Positions 43,566 through 55,630 of a stretch of 64,000 bases of DNA are shown here, piece by piece. The position numbers were made by a program, and so were the translations under genes. The first letter of the stretch is position 1; each line of letters begins with the position of its first letter. The stretch lies in assembly GCA_023935145.1 (NCBI GenBank), contig CM043699.1, positions 63,499,138 to 63,563,137 on the forward strand, written 5' to 3'. This DNA comes from Bretschneidera sinensis (taxonomy: Eukaryota > Streptophyta > Magnoliopsida > Brassicales > Akaniaceae). A model generated the notes under the pieces. That model was not told where the DNA came from and did no database searches. It was given only the letters and a program-made list of their open reading frames with translations.

Positions 43566-43710
43566 CAAGAACACAGATCGAAGATGGATCTTAATACCGT
43601 TCTTGAATCACCCTCAAGAACACGATCATATATTAATCTTAACTCCATTCTTAATTTACTTCAAGAACACGATCAGATATAGATCTTAACTCCGTTCTTG
43701 AATCACCTAA
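43566..43710 (-). repeat. 48-bp tandem repeat, 3 units, in the copia leader
   Basis: CAAGAACAC starts at 43566, 43614 and 43662. Each unit runs to TTCTTGAATCACCT-like sequence. It lies between the primer site and gag. Confidence 0.85.
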
Positions 43711-43774
43711 GAAGTTGACCCTTGGAGTCTTGCTCTAATACCTTCTCTTCTTGCTCCGATACCCAGCTGTGTAA

Positions 43775-43786
43775 GCTCTGATACCA
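43775..43786 (-). promoter_or_regulatory. Primer-binding site, initiator-Met tRNA
   Basis: Minus strand TGGTATCAGAGC, an exact copia primer site directly at the LTR edge. Confidence 0.92.
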
Positions 43787-44790
43787 CTATTAGAAATCAC
43801 CTTGACGAGATGCCTAGGTGGTGATCTTCCAAACACCCAAGTCTAGAATGACTTGTAGAAAGAAATATAGCAATCGAAAGCAAGAAAGAAAAGAACACAA
43901 GCGATTTGTTATTGAGGTTCGACAATGTGCCTACATCCCCGTGAGTTCCTCTAAACTCTCTGCACTAAATCAATAGTTCTTTACAATTCAGCAACCCTCT
44001 CCAAGAAACCTCAAGTTCTTAAAGAAACCAAGAAGAGAACAAGAAAGTGATAGACCTATTACAATGCTTTCTATCAATTCTATACTACTCTCTCTTCTTT
44101 ACAACCAGCCTCTCTACAATGAGTCCCTCTTGTGTGTCTGTGTCTTCGCACTCTCACATAATTCTCTCTTGTATGTCTGTCACACACACACTTATGTCTT
44201 GTATCACAATGTGTTTCACATCTTATGTCATGAGATTGAAACTAAGTGACCCTTTATATAGTGCACCAACTTCTTGTCCAATCTTGTGTGTCATTCTCCA
44301 CCATTAGATATTGATGACCAATCAACCATAGCCCTCCATCAATCCTAAATGGTGCTGTGCATTTTAACCTTGCATCCACGCACTTAACAAGAGGCTGAAA
44401 CAAGCTATCCATGTGTGCATCAGTGTGCCTAGCGCCTAGGCGCTGAACAGAGGGCGGTGAGGTGCTAGGCAAAGCCCCTTTGCACCACGTTCTGGGTGGT
44501 GCGGTGCTGGTGGAGGGGCGGTGCGGCGCTGCCCTTCTTCAAATTGCATCCTTACTAGGCGGTGAGGCACTAGTGAAGGGGCGGTGAGGCGCACACTGAT
44601 GTTTCCCTTCACACAGCAGTGCGCACTCCTTTGCCTTGTTGATTAGAGGTGTGAACACACACCCAAAGTGATGCACGCACATGTGTGCACTCCTTTAACA
44701 TGTTGTATTTAAATCTTCCAACCTTGGTTTAGACTTTAACCATTTTTGAACCATGTTTAGACCATGTTTAAACCTTAGACAAATACCAAC
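43787..44790 (-). repeat. Copia copy B 5' LTR
   Basis: About 1 kb, related along its length to 53913-54790. Minus-strand TATA box TATATAAAGG at 44252-44261. Contains a GC-rich, hypervariable stretch of GGCGGTGAGGCGCTAGG-like units (44425-44600). Confidence 0.82.
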
Positions 44791-47760
44791 TGGTACCTTG
44801 ATAGTGGATGCTCGAAACACATGACCATTGATTAAGGGTATTTAAAGAGGTAACTCTAAGGGTTGGAGGACAAGTCACCATTGGAGATAACACAAAGATA
44901 AAGATTATTGGGCATGGCGAAGTGGGTAAAAGCTCTTCAACTATTGACCATGTCTTATATGTGTAAGGCCTTAAGCCTAATTTACTTATTATTAGTCAAT
45001 TATGTGAAAAAGGCAATAAAGTAGTATCTGAATCCTTTCATTGTCTTGTAATAGACATCAAGGGTAACAAGATTAAGTTTGTTAGCCAAAGATATGATAA
45101 TATCTACTTAGTTAATTTAAAATCTTTACCTTCGGAAAATGAAAAATGTTTTTCCTCTTTTAGTGAAAACTCATGGCTATGGCATAGAAGGCTTGGCTAT
45201 TTGAACATGGACTTAATTAAAATTCTTTCAAGAAAAGATTTATTTATTGGTCTTCCCAAAATAAAGTTTGAAAAAGACAGTTTGTGATGCTTGTTAAATG
45301 GGAAAACACACAAGAGTTTCTTTTAAATTCAAAAATGTGATTTCAACTTGTAAATCATTAGAGCTTTTGCATATGGACTTATTTGGTCCAATAAGAACTA
45401 TTAGTATATTCTTTTGTTATTGTTGATGATTATTCAAGATATACCTTTGCTATTTTTATTTCTTATAGGGATGAAGCTTATAAAGGTTTTGCAAACTTTT
45501 GCAAGAAGGTTAAAAATGAAAAATGAATTTCTATTTCAAGTATTAGAAGTGACCATGAAAAAGAATTTGAAAACCAAAGTTTTTCAAAATTTTATGATGA
45601 AAATGGAATTGACCAAAAATTTTCAGCCCTTCGAACTCTTCAACAAAATGGTGTTGTTGAAAGGAAAAATAGAGTTTTAGAAGAATTTGCAAGAGCTATG
45701 CTTTGTGAAAATAGTTTTCCAAAATATTTTTGGGTGGAAGCCGTAACTACTTCTTGTTATGTTTTAAATAGAGTATTAATTAGGCCTACACTTAAAAAAC
45801 TCCATATGAACTATAGAAAGGTAGAAAGCCTAATATCTCTTATTTTCGAGCTTTTGGTTGCAAATGCTTCATACTAAATAATAATAAATCTAATTTTGGT
45901 AAATTTGACTCTAAGACTGATAAAGAGATATTCAAACTTTAGTAAAGCTTATAGAATCATTAACAAAAGAAATCTAGTGGTTGAACAATCTGTACATGTA
46001 GCCTTTGATCAATCTAACCCTATTAGTAGTAGAATAGCCTCTCTTGATGATGATGCATATTTTCTACTCCCATTGTTGACCCTAAGGAAAGTCAACCTCA
46101 AACGAATCAAGAGGTAGATGTTCCTAAACTTGATCAACCTTCTACAAATCAACAAGGAGATGGACTCCCAAAAGATTAGAGATATGTAAATTATCACCCA
46201 ATCGATCAAGTGATTGGTGATCCTTCATAAGGGGTAAGAATTCGATCATCTCTGAGAAATGTTTGTAATCATGTTGCTTTCTTATCTCAAGTAAAACCTA
46301 AGAACTTTAATGAAGCCGCAAATGATGATAATTAGATAAATGCCATACAAGAGGAACTAAATCAATTTGAAAGACATAAAGTGTGTACTTTAGTTCCTAG
46401 ACCTAAGAACTATACTATTATAGTAACTAAATGGGTATTTAGAAACAAAATAGATGAAAATAGAATTGTGACTAAACAAGGCTAGACTTGTTGCTAAGGG
46501 TTATAATCAAGAAGAAGGAATTGACTTTGATGAGACTTATGCACTTGTAGTTAGATTAGAAGCTATTCATATGTTGCTAGCTTTTGCATGCTTTAAAATT
46601 TTTAAGCTATTTCAAATGGATGTGAAAAGTGCATTTTTAAATGGTTTTATTGAAGAAGAGGTCTATGTTGAACAACCTCTTGGTTTTGAAGATCCTAACC
46701 TTCTAAACCATGTTTATAGGCTTTCTAAGGCCCTTTATTGTTTAAAGCAAGCTCCAAGAGCATGGTATGAAAAGTTAAGCAAGTTTTTACTTGAAAATGG
46801 TTTTACAAGATAAAAAATAGATACAACTTTTTTTACAAAAACTAATAAACATGATACATTCTTTGTCCAAATATATATTAATGATATTATATTTGGTGCT
46901 TCTAATGAATCCATGTGTCAAGAGTTTGCTAAGTGTATGCAAGGTAAGTTTGAAATGAGCATGATGGGAGAACTCAACTACTTCCTTGGTCTTCAAATCA
47001 AACAAACTAAGGGAGGAATCTTTATCAACCAATGCAAATACACAAAAGACTTGCTAAAGAGATTTAGGATGGAGAATTGAAAATCTATTGGGACTCCCAT
47101 GAGCACATCTACAGAACTTGACATAGATGAGGGAGATAAGTGTGTAGACACTAAGACTTATAAAAGCATGATAGAGGTTTTACTATATTTAACTCCTATT
47201 AGGCCCGATATAATATTTAATGTATGCATGTGTGCTAGATTTCAAGCTAATCCTAAGGAATCTCATATTGTTGCTGTGAAAAGAATTTTAAGATATTTGC
47301 ATGGTACTCAAAATCTAGGCATATGGTATTCTAAAAAATCACCTTTTGAGTTTGTTGGGTACTCGAATGTTGATTTTTCTGGTTATAGGTTAGAAAAAGT
47401 ATTAGTGGTACATGCCAATTTCTAGTTGCTATGTTAACTTTTTGGTTTCCAAAGAAATAAAATTCAGTTGCACTATCAGCCGTCAAAGCAGAATATGTGG
47501 CCGCCAATAGTTATTATACATAAGTTTTATGGATGAAACAGCAAAGAGAAGATTATAACATATGTTTTAAAAATAGTACAATCCATTGTGACAAGAATAG
47601 TGCTTTCAACTTAACTAAAAACCCAATTCAGCATTCTAGAACCAAACACATTAAAATTACACATCACTTTATAAGAATTCATGCTCAAAAGGGTGATGTT
47701 AAACTAGATTTCATTCCTTTAGAAGATCAAATTGTAGATATTCTTACAAAACCATAGAAT
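44791..47760 (+). pseudogene. SIRE-type pol (protease end, integrase, RT, RNase H), broken
   Basis: Begins at WYLDSGCSKHM, the protease active site. SWLWHRRLGYLNMDLIK is the GAG-pre-integrase block (45174 on). The integrase core has D in HMDLFGP and in RSDHEKEFENQSF, and E in NGVVERKNRVLEEF. RT: WVFRNK, then [20 protein letters not shown] (46615-46674) and the catalytic box YINDIIFG, with the first Asp of YVDD replaced by Asn. RNase H has NLTKNPIQHSRTKHI and ends DILTKP at 47757. Stops and shifts occur throughout (for example 44834, 46180, 46335, 46813, 47080). The catalytic box and frame are lost, so it is inactive. Confidence 0.9.
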
Positions 47761-48575
47761 GTTAATGGGTTTGAAAATCTATGAAAGCTTGTGTGTTTGA
47801 TTGCATTTACATTCATCATGTGCATATTTTCCATTAAGTGAATGAACATTGATCCTCAATTTGATGTTTCAATCACTCAAAAATGGCATAAAGAAAGCAA
47901 TACTTGCAAAAAGTTCAAACTAGAGTTCATAATTCTTTTTGAAAATCCTGATCCAATCGACTGAAGCGTGTCTTTTAGTCGACTGAATGAAGGAAAATCT
48001 TCATTAAGTCGATTGAACCAATAATTTCAGTCGACTGAACTCTCTGTGTTTTTTTTAAATCCCTCTCTGCCATTATTTAAGTCGACTGAATGTTCATCTA
48101 GTTGAGTAAAAGAAGACGTTCAGTCGACTGAATGAGCTTCTTTAGTCGATTGAACCTTTAGTGTTGTGAATCTCAACTTTCTACCATTTCTTCAGTCGAC
48201 TGAAAAAGAACATCTAGTCGACTCAACTTGTGATTTTTCAGTTTTTAAAAACCTTATCAGTTTTTAAAACTCCATTATCACACGATCTCAAGCTTTCTTT
48301 ATCCCATTTTTTTAGCATTTCAACTTCTTTTCTTCAAAATTTCACCCATTTCTCTACTTTTTAATCCCAAATTTTCTTCCAAAACATTTAGTCACGCTCC
48401 ATCTCACTCTTTTCACTAAAAATCCTCAATGTTTTTTTGAAACCATAGAATGACCACTCTTCCCTCTCTCTAGAAATTCATATTTTACTTTCAAAATTCG
48501 GCAAAATCCTTCAAGTATCTACCCAATTCCTTTACTTTAAACATTTTTTCCTCATATTTTCTTCTCGATTTTTAC
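47761..48575 (+). other. SIRE post-pol spacer with GTCGAC palindrome cluster
   Basis: Nine copies of TTCAGTCGACTGAA or one- to three-base variants lie at 47954-48226 with irregular spacing (about 15 to 50 bases). No gene. Confidence 0.85.
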
Positions 48576-49820
48576 TATGGAAGAACGTCCCAAGCGTGTT
48601 AAGACTCTAGTAGGGAAGTGAAAAGCTTTTCACAGTGAAAAAGGAAAAGGCAAAGCAGGATAAAGCAACAATCCTCCTCAAGATGAGCTTGATGACACAA
48701 GCTTCAAAGATGCTTATGCAAAAGAATAGTACAATTATGTCATTAAATTCAAAACTATTAGGCCCGGTAGAGCTATTTATTTTTCATCCCTTAGATTTAG
48801 TAATTTCATCCTTAGGCCTCTATTTGATCATTTAGGTTGGACTGACCTAGTGACTCTAAATGAAAAATATTATCCTAGGCTCATGCACAAGTTTTACACC
48901 AATCTAAATGGTCTTCACCTTCTTTCACTCGTTTTTTCACCATTGTTATGGGGAGAGATGTCATTATGTCCCCCACTTTACTTCATACCCTTTTAGAATT
49001 ACCAGTAGAAAGGATTAAATGGATGGGAGACAACTGGCCCAAGGATTTCGATTATCTTGATGCCTATTGAGTTGTCAAAGGTGATAGGTCATATGTTTAC
49101 GAAATCCAAAAATACAACACGCATTTTGACCTTTTCTTATACTCTAGGATGTTGAACCTAGTGGTAAACTGGATCCTTAAACCTTGCTTAGGTAGTAGAA
49201 CCAATCCTCCTATACTAGACATAGTTCTAATCTACTGTTTGATAACAGGAACCTATTACAACCTCTACCCTTTAATCATTAGAAGCATAATCTTTGGGCA
49301 TAATAGTGATATTAATGTATTACCATATGGCATGATCATTACCTTATCCTTAAACATTACAAGGTACCTCTTCCTAAGCATGAAGCTAAAGACCTTGAGC
49401 CTACTGATACAATCAATGACTCATCGCTCAAGAAGATGGACTTTTTGATCTAGAACAATATGGTCGTCCCTAAACGAGGAAAAAAAATATTCGGATTGGA
49501 AATGAAGCCCTTGGTGAAGCAACACCACTGGAACGAAAGTTTCCTAGACAGACTCATCAGAGGACAATTGCTTCAAGTGGTTCTAGAGGATCTCGGAATG
49601 CGATCCTTGAGGCTTTGGTGGGTCTTCAACTCATGATGACCTCCATGCAACAAGCTACTGACGTGCAGCTTCAGTCGCTACGATATGAGATGTCGTCTAT
49701 ATATGACGAGATTACTGTCTTCGGTTCTCAGCATGCGACCATCAAAGATCAGCTAGGTCAAATTCGTGCTCAGCTCCGTAACTATGGTCCTCCTCCTCTC
49801 GATTATTGGGAATATTGATG
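48576..49820 (+). pseudogene. SIRE env-position ORF (decayed)
   Basis: Starts near MEERPKRVKT (48576). It includes PGRAIYFSSLRFSNFILRPL, then YYPRLMHKFYTNLNG in a shared reading, resembling the N-terminal domain of the extra protein that SIRE elements carry after pol. It ends with a more open part (49615-49818, 67 codons). Multiple stops and shifts. Function in the family is unproven. Confidence 0.6.
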
Positions 49821-49919
49821 TTCTATTCCTTTATTTTTTTGCAACTCTAAGACTTTTTGCAAGTTACATTTCATTTACCATGCATTTTTAGGATATTTTT
49901 ATAAATATTATCCTTGTTT

Positions 49920-50417
49920 GGTTTGCTAGTGTAGTACTCGTGTTCATAAAATAAGGGTAAAGAAATAATTTTACATATATTATATTAAATTAAATAATCC
50001 ATTAATGAAAGATTTAGTATTGATTTGAAATAATATTTGAAAGATAACATTGAAATTTTTTTTGAAAAGAGTTAGAAATTTTTGAAGATGAAAGTACTGA
50101 TATTTTTGAAATTTGAAGTTGAAATAAAAGAATTTTGAAGAAAAATATTGACTGAAGTTGAGGAAAATAATTAAAAAAATTTTTGGAGAAAATATATATT
50201 TTTATATTTCTTTATAATTTTTATAAATTTTTGAAAGGAAGAAAAGATGAAATATTGATTTTTAAGTGGTAAATGGCAAAACTATAAATTTTAAATGATG
50301 GCGGAATTGTAAATAACCAATGGCAAATATGTAAATTGTATTTAAAAAAATCGCACACTTCACATCAAGCAGCGAGAAAAAAACATTAATAAAAAAATTT
50401 AGTCTCTAATGAAGCAA

Positions 50418-50487
<70 letters not shown>

Positions 50488-51340
50488 CTCTGGGAAGTGG
50501 TGAAGGAAAAAAAAATATGAACAGTTAAGCAGTGAAAAGAAAAGAATGCTTATAAGCGTATGAGCTTCAGAGATTTATTTTCCTACCAAATCCTATTTGG
50601 TTTCTTTCTTTCTTCAATTCAAATTTCTTAGAAAAAAATTATAAAAAAAATTTCTATAATATTAGAGATAGTACCGTCATTTAATTACAATAGCATGATT
50701 TCATCATATTTGAGGTAAATTTTCAATAAGATTCATAACTAAATAATTATATTGTTTGAATTAAGTTATGAAATAGTAAGATTTATGAAAGTTTATGATT
50801 AGGTGTTGGTGATCAGCAATCTTAAGAAATTGTTAAAAGGAGCAGGAAAGGCAAAGAGGTGATCCACGGGTAGCTTTAAGTTCTACGTGGTGAGTTAGAT
50901 TTAGTTTTAGTAATCGAGACCAATAAAAATATAAATTTATGATATTTGAATAACTTGTTGAATTAGAATGATTTAATGATGTATTTTCTGTTATGTATGA
51001 TAATTGATTGATTTATTGATTAGGGATTAAATAGTATGTTGGATAGTAATTATATAAGAATTTATATTTTAAAAATGATAGATTAATGAAAAATATGGTG
51101 AGAAGTTATATGAAATTTCTAAAAATATAATTGAAAAATTGATATGATATATGAGGAGACAATTTAATAAATATGATAAAAATAATAATTTTGAAAAAGA
51201 GCTAGATAGTTGAATTGAATGCTTTGATGTATGCTTGTTTGCATGTTATTGCTCATATGCATAAATGGGAAGACCAGGAAGGCAGCTGGTTTGGTTGAAA
51301 AGACCAGGAAGACAGCTAGTCTGGTTTGATGTATGCTTTG
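49920..51340. repeat. Repeat inserted in the SIRE 3' region, partly shared with 17.8-17.9 kb
   Basis: The SIRE-like text TTGTTTGGTTTGCT breaks off near 49927 and appears to resume at TGCTTTGTTCCTTACTTG near 51332. Between them is AT-rich DNA that ends with the GCTCATATGCATAAATGGGA and two GACCAGGAAGGCAGCT-type units seen on the minus strand at 17.8-17.9 kb. A TGCT shared at the two breakpoints may be the remains of a target duplication. No ORF. Confidence 0.5.
50420..50484. repeat. (TA)n microsatellite, about 32 units
   Basis: Uninterrupted AT/TA dinucleotide for 64-65 bases. It can extrude a cruciform and is likely length-variable. Confidence 0.97.
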
Positions 51341-51517
51341 TTCCTTACTTGTTAATTTTAATATATATATATATTGCTTAGTTTTCTTTGAAAATTGGAC
51401 AAGGTTTTATCATAAAAACAGAGGAAATTTTGTCCTTTTTTCTAAAAAAATCCAACACTTAGTTTCTAAAAATTGTTTTTCTCTTTATAGTTTTGTCATC
51501 ATAAAAAATGAGGAGAT

Positions 51518-52616
51518 TGTTGACCCTTATTTAATTTTAATTATGACAAAACATAGTTTTAATTGCACTAACAATTTTATATAAGTGTTGAAGCTACAAA
51601 TAACACTCGGATCAAAGATAAGTTGTAAAACTCACAAGAACACATGCTAGAGAGATGTTGTAAGTAATCCAAGACTTAGAATAGGCTCTAAGGTAATCAA
51701 ATTAAAGTTGTGAATCTCTGCTTTCAACACCTAGCTTTAAATGTGGCTCATTCTACTTACAAAATGTTTTAGTAAAATTGTTTTGACTGAACCTACTTTT
51801 ATAAAACAAAACTAAAAACAAATTTCAGTGTCTTAGGTCATTAAGTTGACTGAATGTCATCTAGTTGACTAAATAAGTTATTCAGTTGACTGAATGAGTC
51901 TAGTCGACTGAATGAAGTTTAGAAACTTTTTGCCTTCTGATTCAGTCGACTGAACAACAATTTAATCGACTAAACATTCAAAAATAATGGTACTGATTCA
52001 AATTTGAAGCGTTGTTCAGTGCAATAAATGCACCAAACCACCCCTAAACGGGATTTTTGAGTGAGAAATGTCTAGTAGGCTTTTCAACTATAAAAGCCCA
52101 TCATAAATGTGAGAAAACAACAACTCTTGATCCATTAATCTTCATCTTCTCGTTTTATTCATTCAAAGCTTTCTAAATACTTTTATGAGTCATTCTTAAA
52201 AGCTTTGTACTTCTAAGAGATCTCCCTTCTTCTTTGTAAAGAGCATTAAATACAACGTCTCTCTTGTTCTTGTTCGTTAAATTTTCAATCATTGTAAAAA
52301 AGAGTAGTTGGTGTAACTCTTAGAGTGTTTAGGTGTTAGTACTTCCTTGTATACTTCATTTGGAAGAGATCTTTCTAACTGTTTGAGCAACACCCCTGAA
52401 GTTGCTTGCTTAGTGGAAAAATTCAAGGAGTCTCCTTGGAGAGAGTAGACATAAGGTCAGAGAAATTTGATATTGTCGAACCACTATAAACAGTGTTTCC
52501 AATTTCTTCTCCTTTAACTCCTTTAATTTTCCAGCAATTTGCTGCTTTGATTATTACTTGTTTTAATTACTGTAAAACTTATTTCTTGTGTGCAAAAAGT
52601 TTTAGAAACCAATTCA
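51518..52616 (+). repeat. SIRE-type 3' LTR (right end approximate)
   Basis: Starts TGTTGACCC directly after the purine-rich AAAAAATGAGGAGAT (candidate PPT). It carries six GTCGAC / GTTGAC palindromes (51843-51972) like those in the post-pol spacer. Near the end is TCGAACCACTATAAACAG, then AATTCACCCCC, typical of SIRE LTR tails. The exact CA end is uncertain. Confidence 0.68.
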
Positions 52617-53912
52617 CCCCCATTGGGTTGTTTTTTCTCTTAAAACCTTAAACATTTAAATTATTGCTTCCTTGGAATTATCTAAAATATTTAATTATTA
52701 ATTAATATTCTAAAAACTTCATAATGTTTGAAATTTAAATGCATTTATGTATCAAAATACCACATGAAACTAACAGACATAATAGTTATTAATTTTTAAT
52801 TTCAATTAAAATCATTTAGAATTAGTAGTAATTGAACTTAATCATATAAGAGTCCAGAAAATTAAAAGCATCCCATTATTCCTATTCCTAGAAAGAGGAG
52901 CAAGTATCCAATGTGATGAGAATCAAGGGTAAAGGTGGGACTTTTATCTCGTACCCATTACCCGCCCGTTAAAACATAGGTATAGGGGTATAAAAAATAA
53001 GACCTGTTAGGAAACGAGTATTTTTAATATGTACCCGTTGACTCACTACCAGTAAAACCTAGCCTGGGCCACAATTTTCTCACCTAAATAGGAGAAATTT
53101 TCCAATACTCATTTTTGTCCTATTAACCGCCCGATAAAAGATGAGTATGTGCATGAAAAATAAGAGCAGTTAAGAAACGAGCATTTTTAACTGATACTCG
53201 TTGACTAGCGACCCATAAGATCTGGCCTGACCCTACAATTTTCCACCATCAAGTGTAGTAGAGTAATGGTTATACCTTAGTTTGATTGGTTCTAGGTGGA
53301 AAAAGCTAACCATCTTTACCATTCCAACGCCTGCAAGCATGCTTTTCTAAAATCATTGACTCGATTATTTAGTAAAGAAATTATTGAAATCAATGAAGAA
53401 AGCACCATTATAATCCACAATGAGAGAACATCATAATATCATATATGTACATCTATGCTGATTTTAAATCTCATATGAGTGCATCAACGTATTCCAGAAG
53501 AAGCAAAAGTAAAAGACCTGCGAACACTAAGCAAAGTATTCCCATAGAAGACTTTAATCGAACTGTTGGAGTGCAACACTGAGTGACAAAACAATAGTTA
53601 TGCACAAGGAAAGCAAAACACCAAAAACTTTAAATTTCAGGCGATCAAGAATCTAATTCAAAAAAGCCATGCTATTTAACACTTAATCAATCAAATTATG
53701 ATCAAAATTTCTGCTTTTTGTTGGATCAACATTCCATTAGAACACACGTATCTTTCTTCTTTAGCAAAAATTTCTAAGCAAAAGACAAAATGAAGCATAT
53801 ATGTTTCAAACAAAATAAGTGAAACTAACCTATTTTTGAGAGCGTCGCTAAACTGACATGGTCAAAATTAATAAAGAAGAAAGCATATAAGAAGAGAGAA
53901 TATGATCTGGCT
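52617..53912. other. Intergenic DNA with a degenerate direct duplication
   Basis: No gene. About 150 bp are present twice (near 52950-53075 and 53100-53240; anchors ACCCGTTGACT and ACTCGTTGACT, and GAAACGAG(T/C)ATTTTTAA). Confidence 0.55.
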
Positions 53913-54790
53913 TATTGGAAAATCACCTTCTTCTGGAATCCCAGGTTGTGATCTTTCCAAACACCCAAGTCCACAATAACTTGTAAGAAACAGGAATCAA
54001 ACAATCAAAGAAAGAACACAAGCAATTGTTATCGAGGTTAGGCAATGTGCCTACATCCCCGTGAGCTCCTCCGAGCTCTCTGCACTAAATCAATGGAGTT
54101 CTTACAATTACAGCAACACCTCTTCAAGAACCCATCTTGTTCTTGAAGAACAAAAGACGAAGAAAAGAAGGTGATGAGAACTAAGTGTTTCCCTAGAATT
54201 TTTCCTAAGAAAATTCCAATTACAAAACCCTTGAATCCCCAATCTAGACTACTCTCTCTCTAAACAACCAGCCTCTCTTGAATGAGTCTCTCTTGTGTTT
54301 AGTTTCTTTTCACTTTCACACACCATGTGTTCTATTTCTCACACATTCTTCACACACTCCTTGTTATTGCTCCTAAATGATCCTTTATATAGTGCAACCA
54401 CTTCTTGAACCAATCTTGAAGTCAATCTCAACCCTTAGAACTTGAGGACCAATCAATCATAGCTCTTTAACAAGTTTAAGTGATTCTGTGCATTTTAACC
54501 AAACCCCATGCACCAGGAGAAGAGTGCTGAAAATTGGCATCAGGTGTGCCTGGAGCCGCAGCCCAGAACAGGGCAGGTCGCAGCTCACAATAGGCACATC
54601 ACCTCCAGGTCTTCATCCTTACTGGGCGTCGCGGTGCACACCACCCTGTTCCACTGCGCACACCTGGGGGAACACCCTTCTCCTTTGCTCCTTTGCTGGA
54701 GGCCATGACGCACACCTTCTAGGCCACGGTGCACACCTGTATCTGAAGCTGAATTCTTCAACCTGTTTAATCCTTAGACAATTACCAACA
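53913..54790 (-). repeat. LTR related to copia copy B (apparently solo)
   Basis: Collinear with 43787-44790: shared AAATCACCTT, CCAAACACCCAAGTC, GGCAATGTGCCTACATCCCC, the TATA box at 54383-54391 (minus) and the ATTACCAACA end. No internal sequence on either side. The flanking 5-mers (TGGCT and ATCAT) do not match, so it may be truncated rather than a clean solo LTR. A 114-codon ORF inside is not a gene. Confidence 0.75.
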
Positions 54791-55252
54791 ATCATAAATT
54801 TGAATAAGATTAATGAGTTCAAGTCTGGCTAACATCAATTTCAAGATAAGAATGAGGAAAATTGAACTAGGAATTATGAAGGTGTTGAGATATCAAAGAG
54901 GATGTTACTGATTTAGGGAATGTAGTTTAAAAAAGTAAAATTGATTATAGACATGGTAATGCGATTTGGAGAATTCTTGTTGTTTACTGTCTACAAACAT
55001 AGGTGGGTTTAAAACTGCAAGAGAGTTGTAAATGATGGAGTTTAGGTGGAAGTTATAAACGTTTTGTGAGACTGATATTGTAGTGTGGGTTTTTTATGAT
55101 ATTTTTATCCTTACTAATAATGCTAAGTACATAATTAAGTAGAGTTTAATTTGATATTTTATTAGGGTGGACTCCAAAAGGGGTGTTTTGGCTTTATAAT
55201 AAAAATAATAGATTGAGACAAAGAGAGTAAAGAAACAATTTTAAACACTGGC
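54791..55252. other. AT-rich intergenic DNA
   Basis: No feature recognised. Confidence 0.4.
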
Positions 55253-55630
55253 GAAAAGGATTACCTCCTCAATCATCCAGATCTGAGTGGCCCGATGATC
55301 AAAACCAAGGACTAAGACGGTGGAATCAGGATTGTAGAAGGCATAGTGCATGTGGTCATCGGATAATCCTGAAGATTCATCGTATAACTCTACAATTTTG
55401 TCCTGAAGCACTCTATCATACTTGTATTCATATGTGTTAGCATCGAACATGGGGGAGGAGGTGAGGAAAGCCATGTGTGCGTGCAATGACAGAGAGGAAG
55501 ATGAAAAGAAGGTAGAGGTTTGTGGTGACATGTGTGACGGAGTGGAAGCAGTAGGGAGAGACACATGCATGATTGTGTGATAATTTGTTTTCTTCATTGA
55601 TTTCAGTAATTTCTTTGCCAAATACCACAA
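55253..55630 (-). pseudogene. VTE4-like: Isolated exon 1 of a methyltransferase (gamma-TMT-like) paralogue
   Basis: On the minus strand a Ser-rich plastid-transit-like leader (MSPQTSTFFSSSSLSLHAHM) leads without a frame change into KIVELYDESSGL, then HMHYAFYNPDSTV and ATQIWMIEEVILFA. Relative to the 28.4-kb copy about six residues (WEDIWG region) are deleted in frame, removing conserved residues. No consensus GT donor follows FASV; a stop comes at once. No other exons were found within several kb. A dead, partial duplicate. Confidence 0.85.

Larger units (their letters stand above)
41100..44790 (-). mobile_element. Ty1/copia element copy B (same family as 1-919), 3'-truncated
   Basis: On the minus strand: LTR (44790 to 43787), iMet primer site, gag, protease, integrase, and only the first codons of RT (WKLAMEEEIDSLRKNN, near 41160-41110). 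The rest of pol and the 3' LTR are missing. Its 5' edge abuts the protease codons of a SIRE element. Confidence 0.85.
44791..52616 (+). mobile_element. SIRE-type Ty1/copia element, 5'-truncated, with env-like region and 3' LTR
   Basis: Order on the plus strand: protease end, integrase, RT, RNase H, a palindrome-rich spacer, an env-position ORF region, an inserted repeat (about 49.92-51.34 kb), a PPT and a 3' LTR. The gag and 5' LTR are missing; copia copy B sits at the break. The frames are heavily interrupted. Confidence 0.82.

Noticed and set aside
47954..48226. CRISPR-like look: short palindromic repeats with unique spacers
   Set aside because: Plant nuclear retrotransposon context, irregular spacer lengths, variable repeats and no cas genes.
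53908..54795. Clean solo LTR with target duplication
   Set aside because: Flanking pentamers TGGCT and ATCAT differ, and the TG start is not intact.
54488..54832. 114-codon plus-strand ORF
   Set aside because: Inside the copia LTR, antisense to its promoter, crossing the LTR end; no homology.
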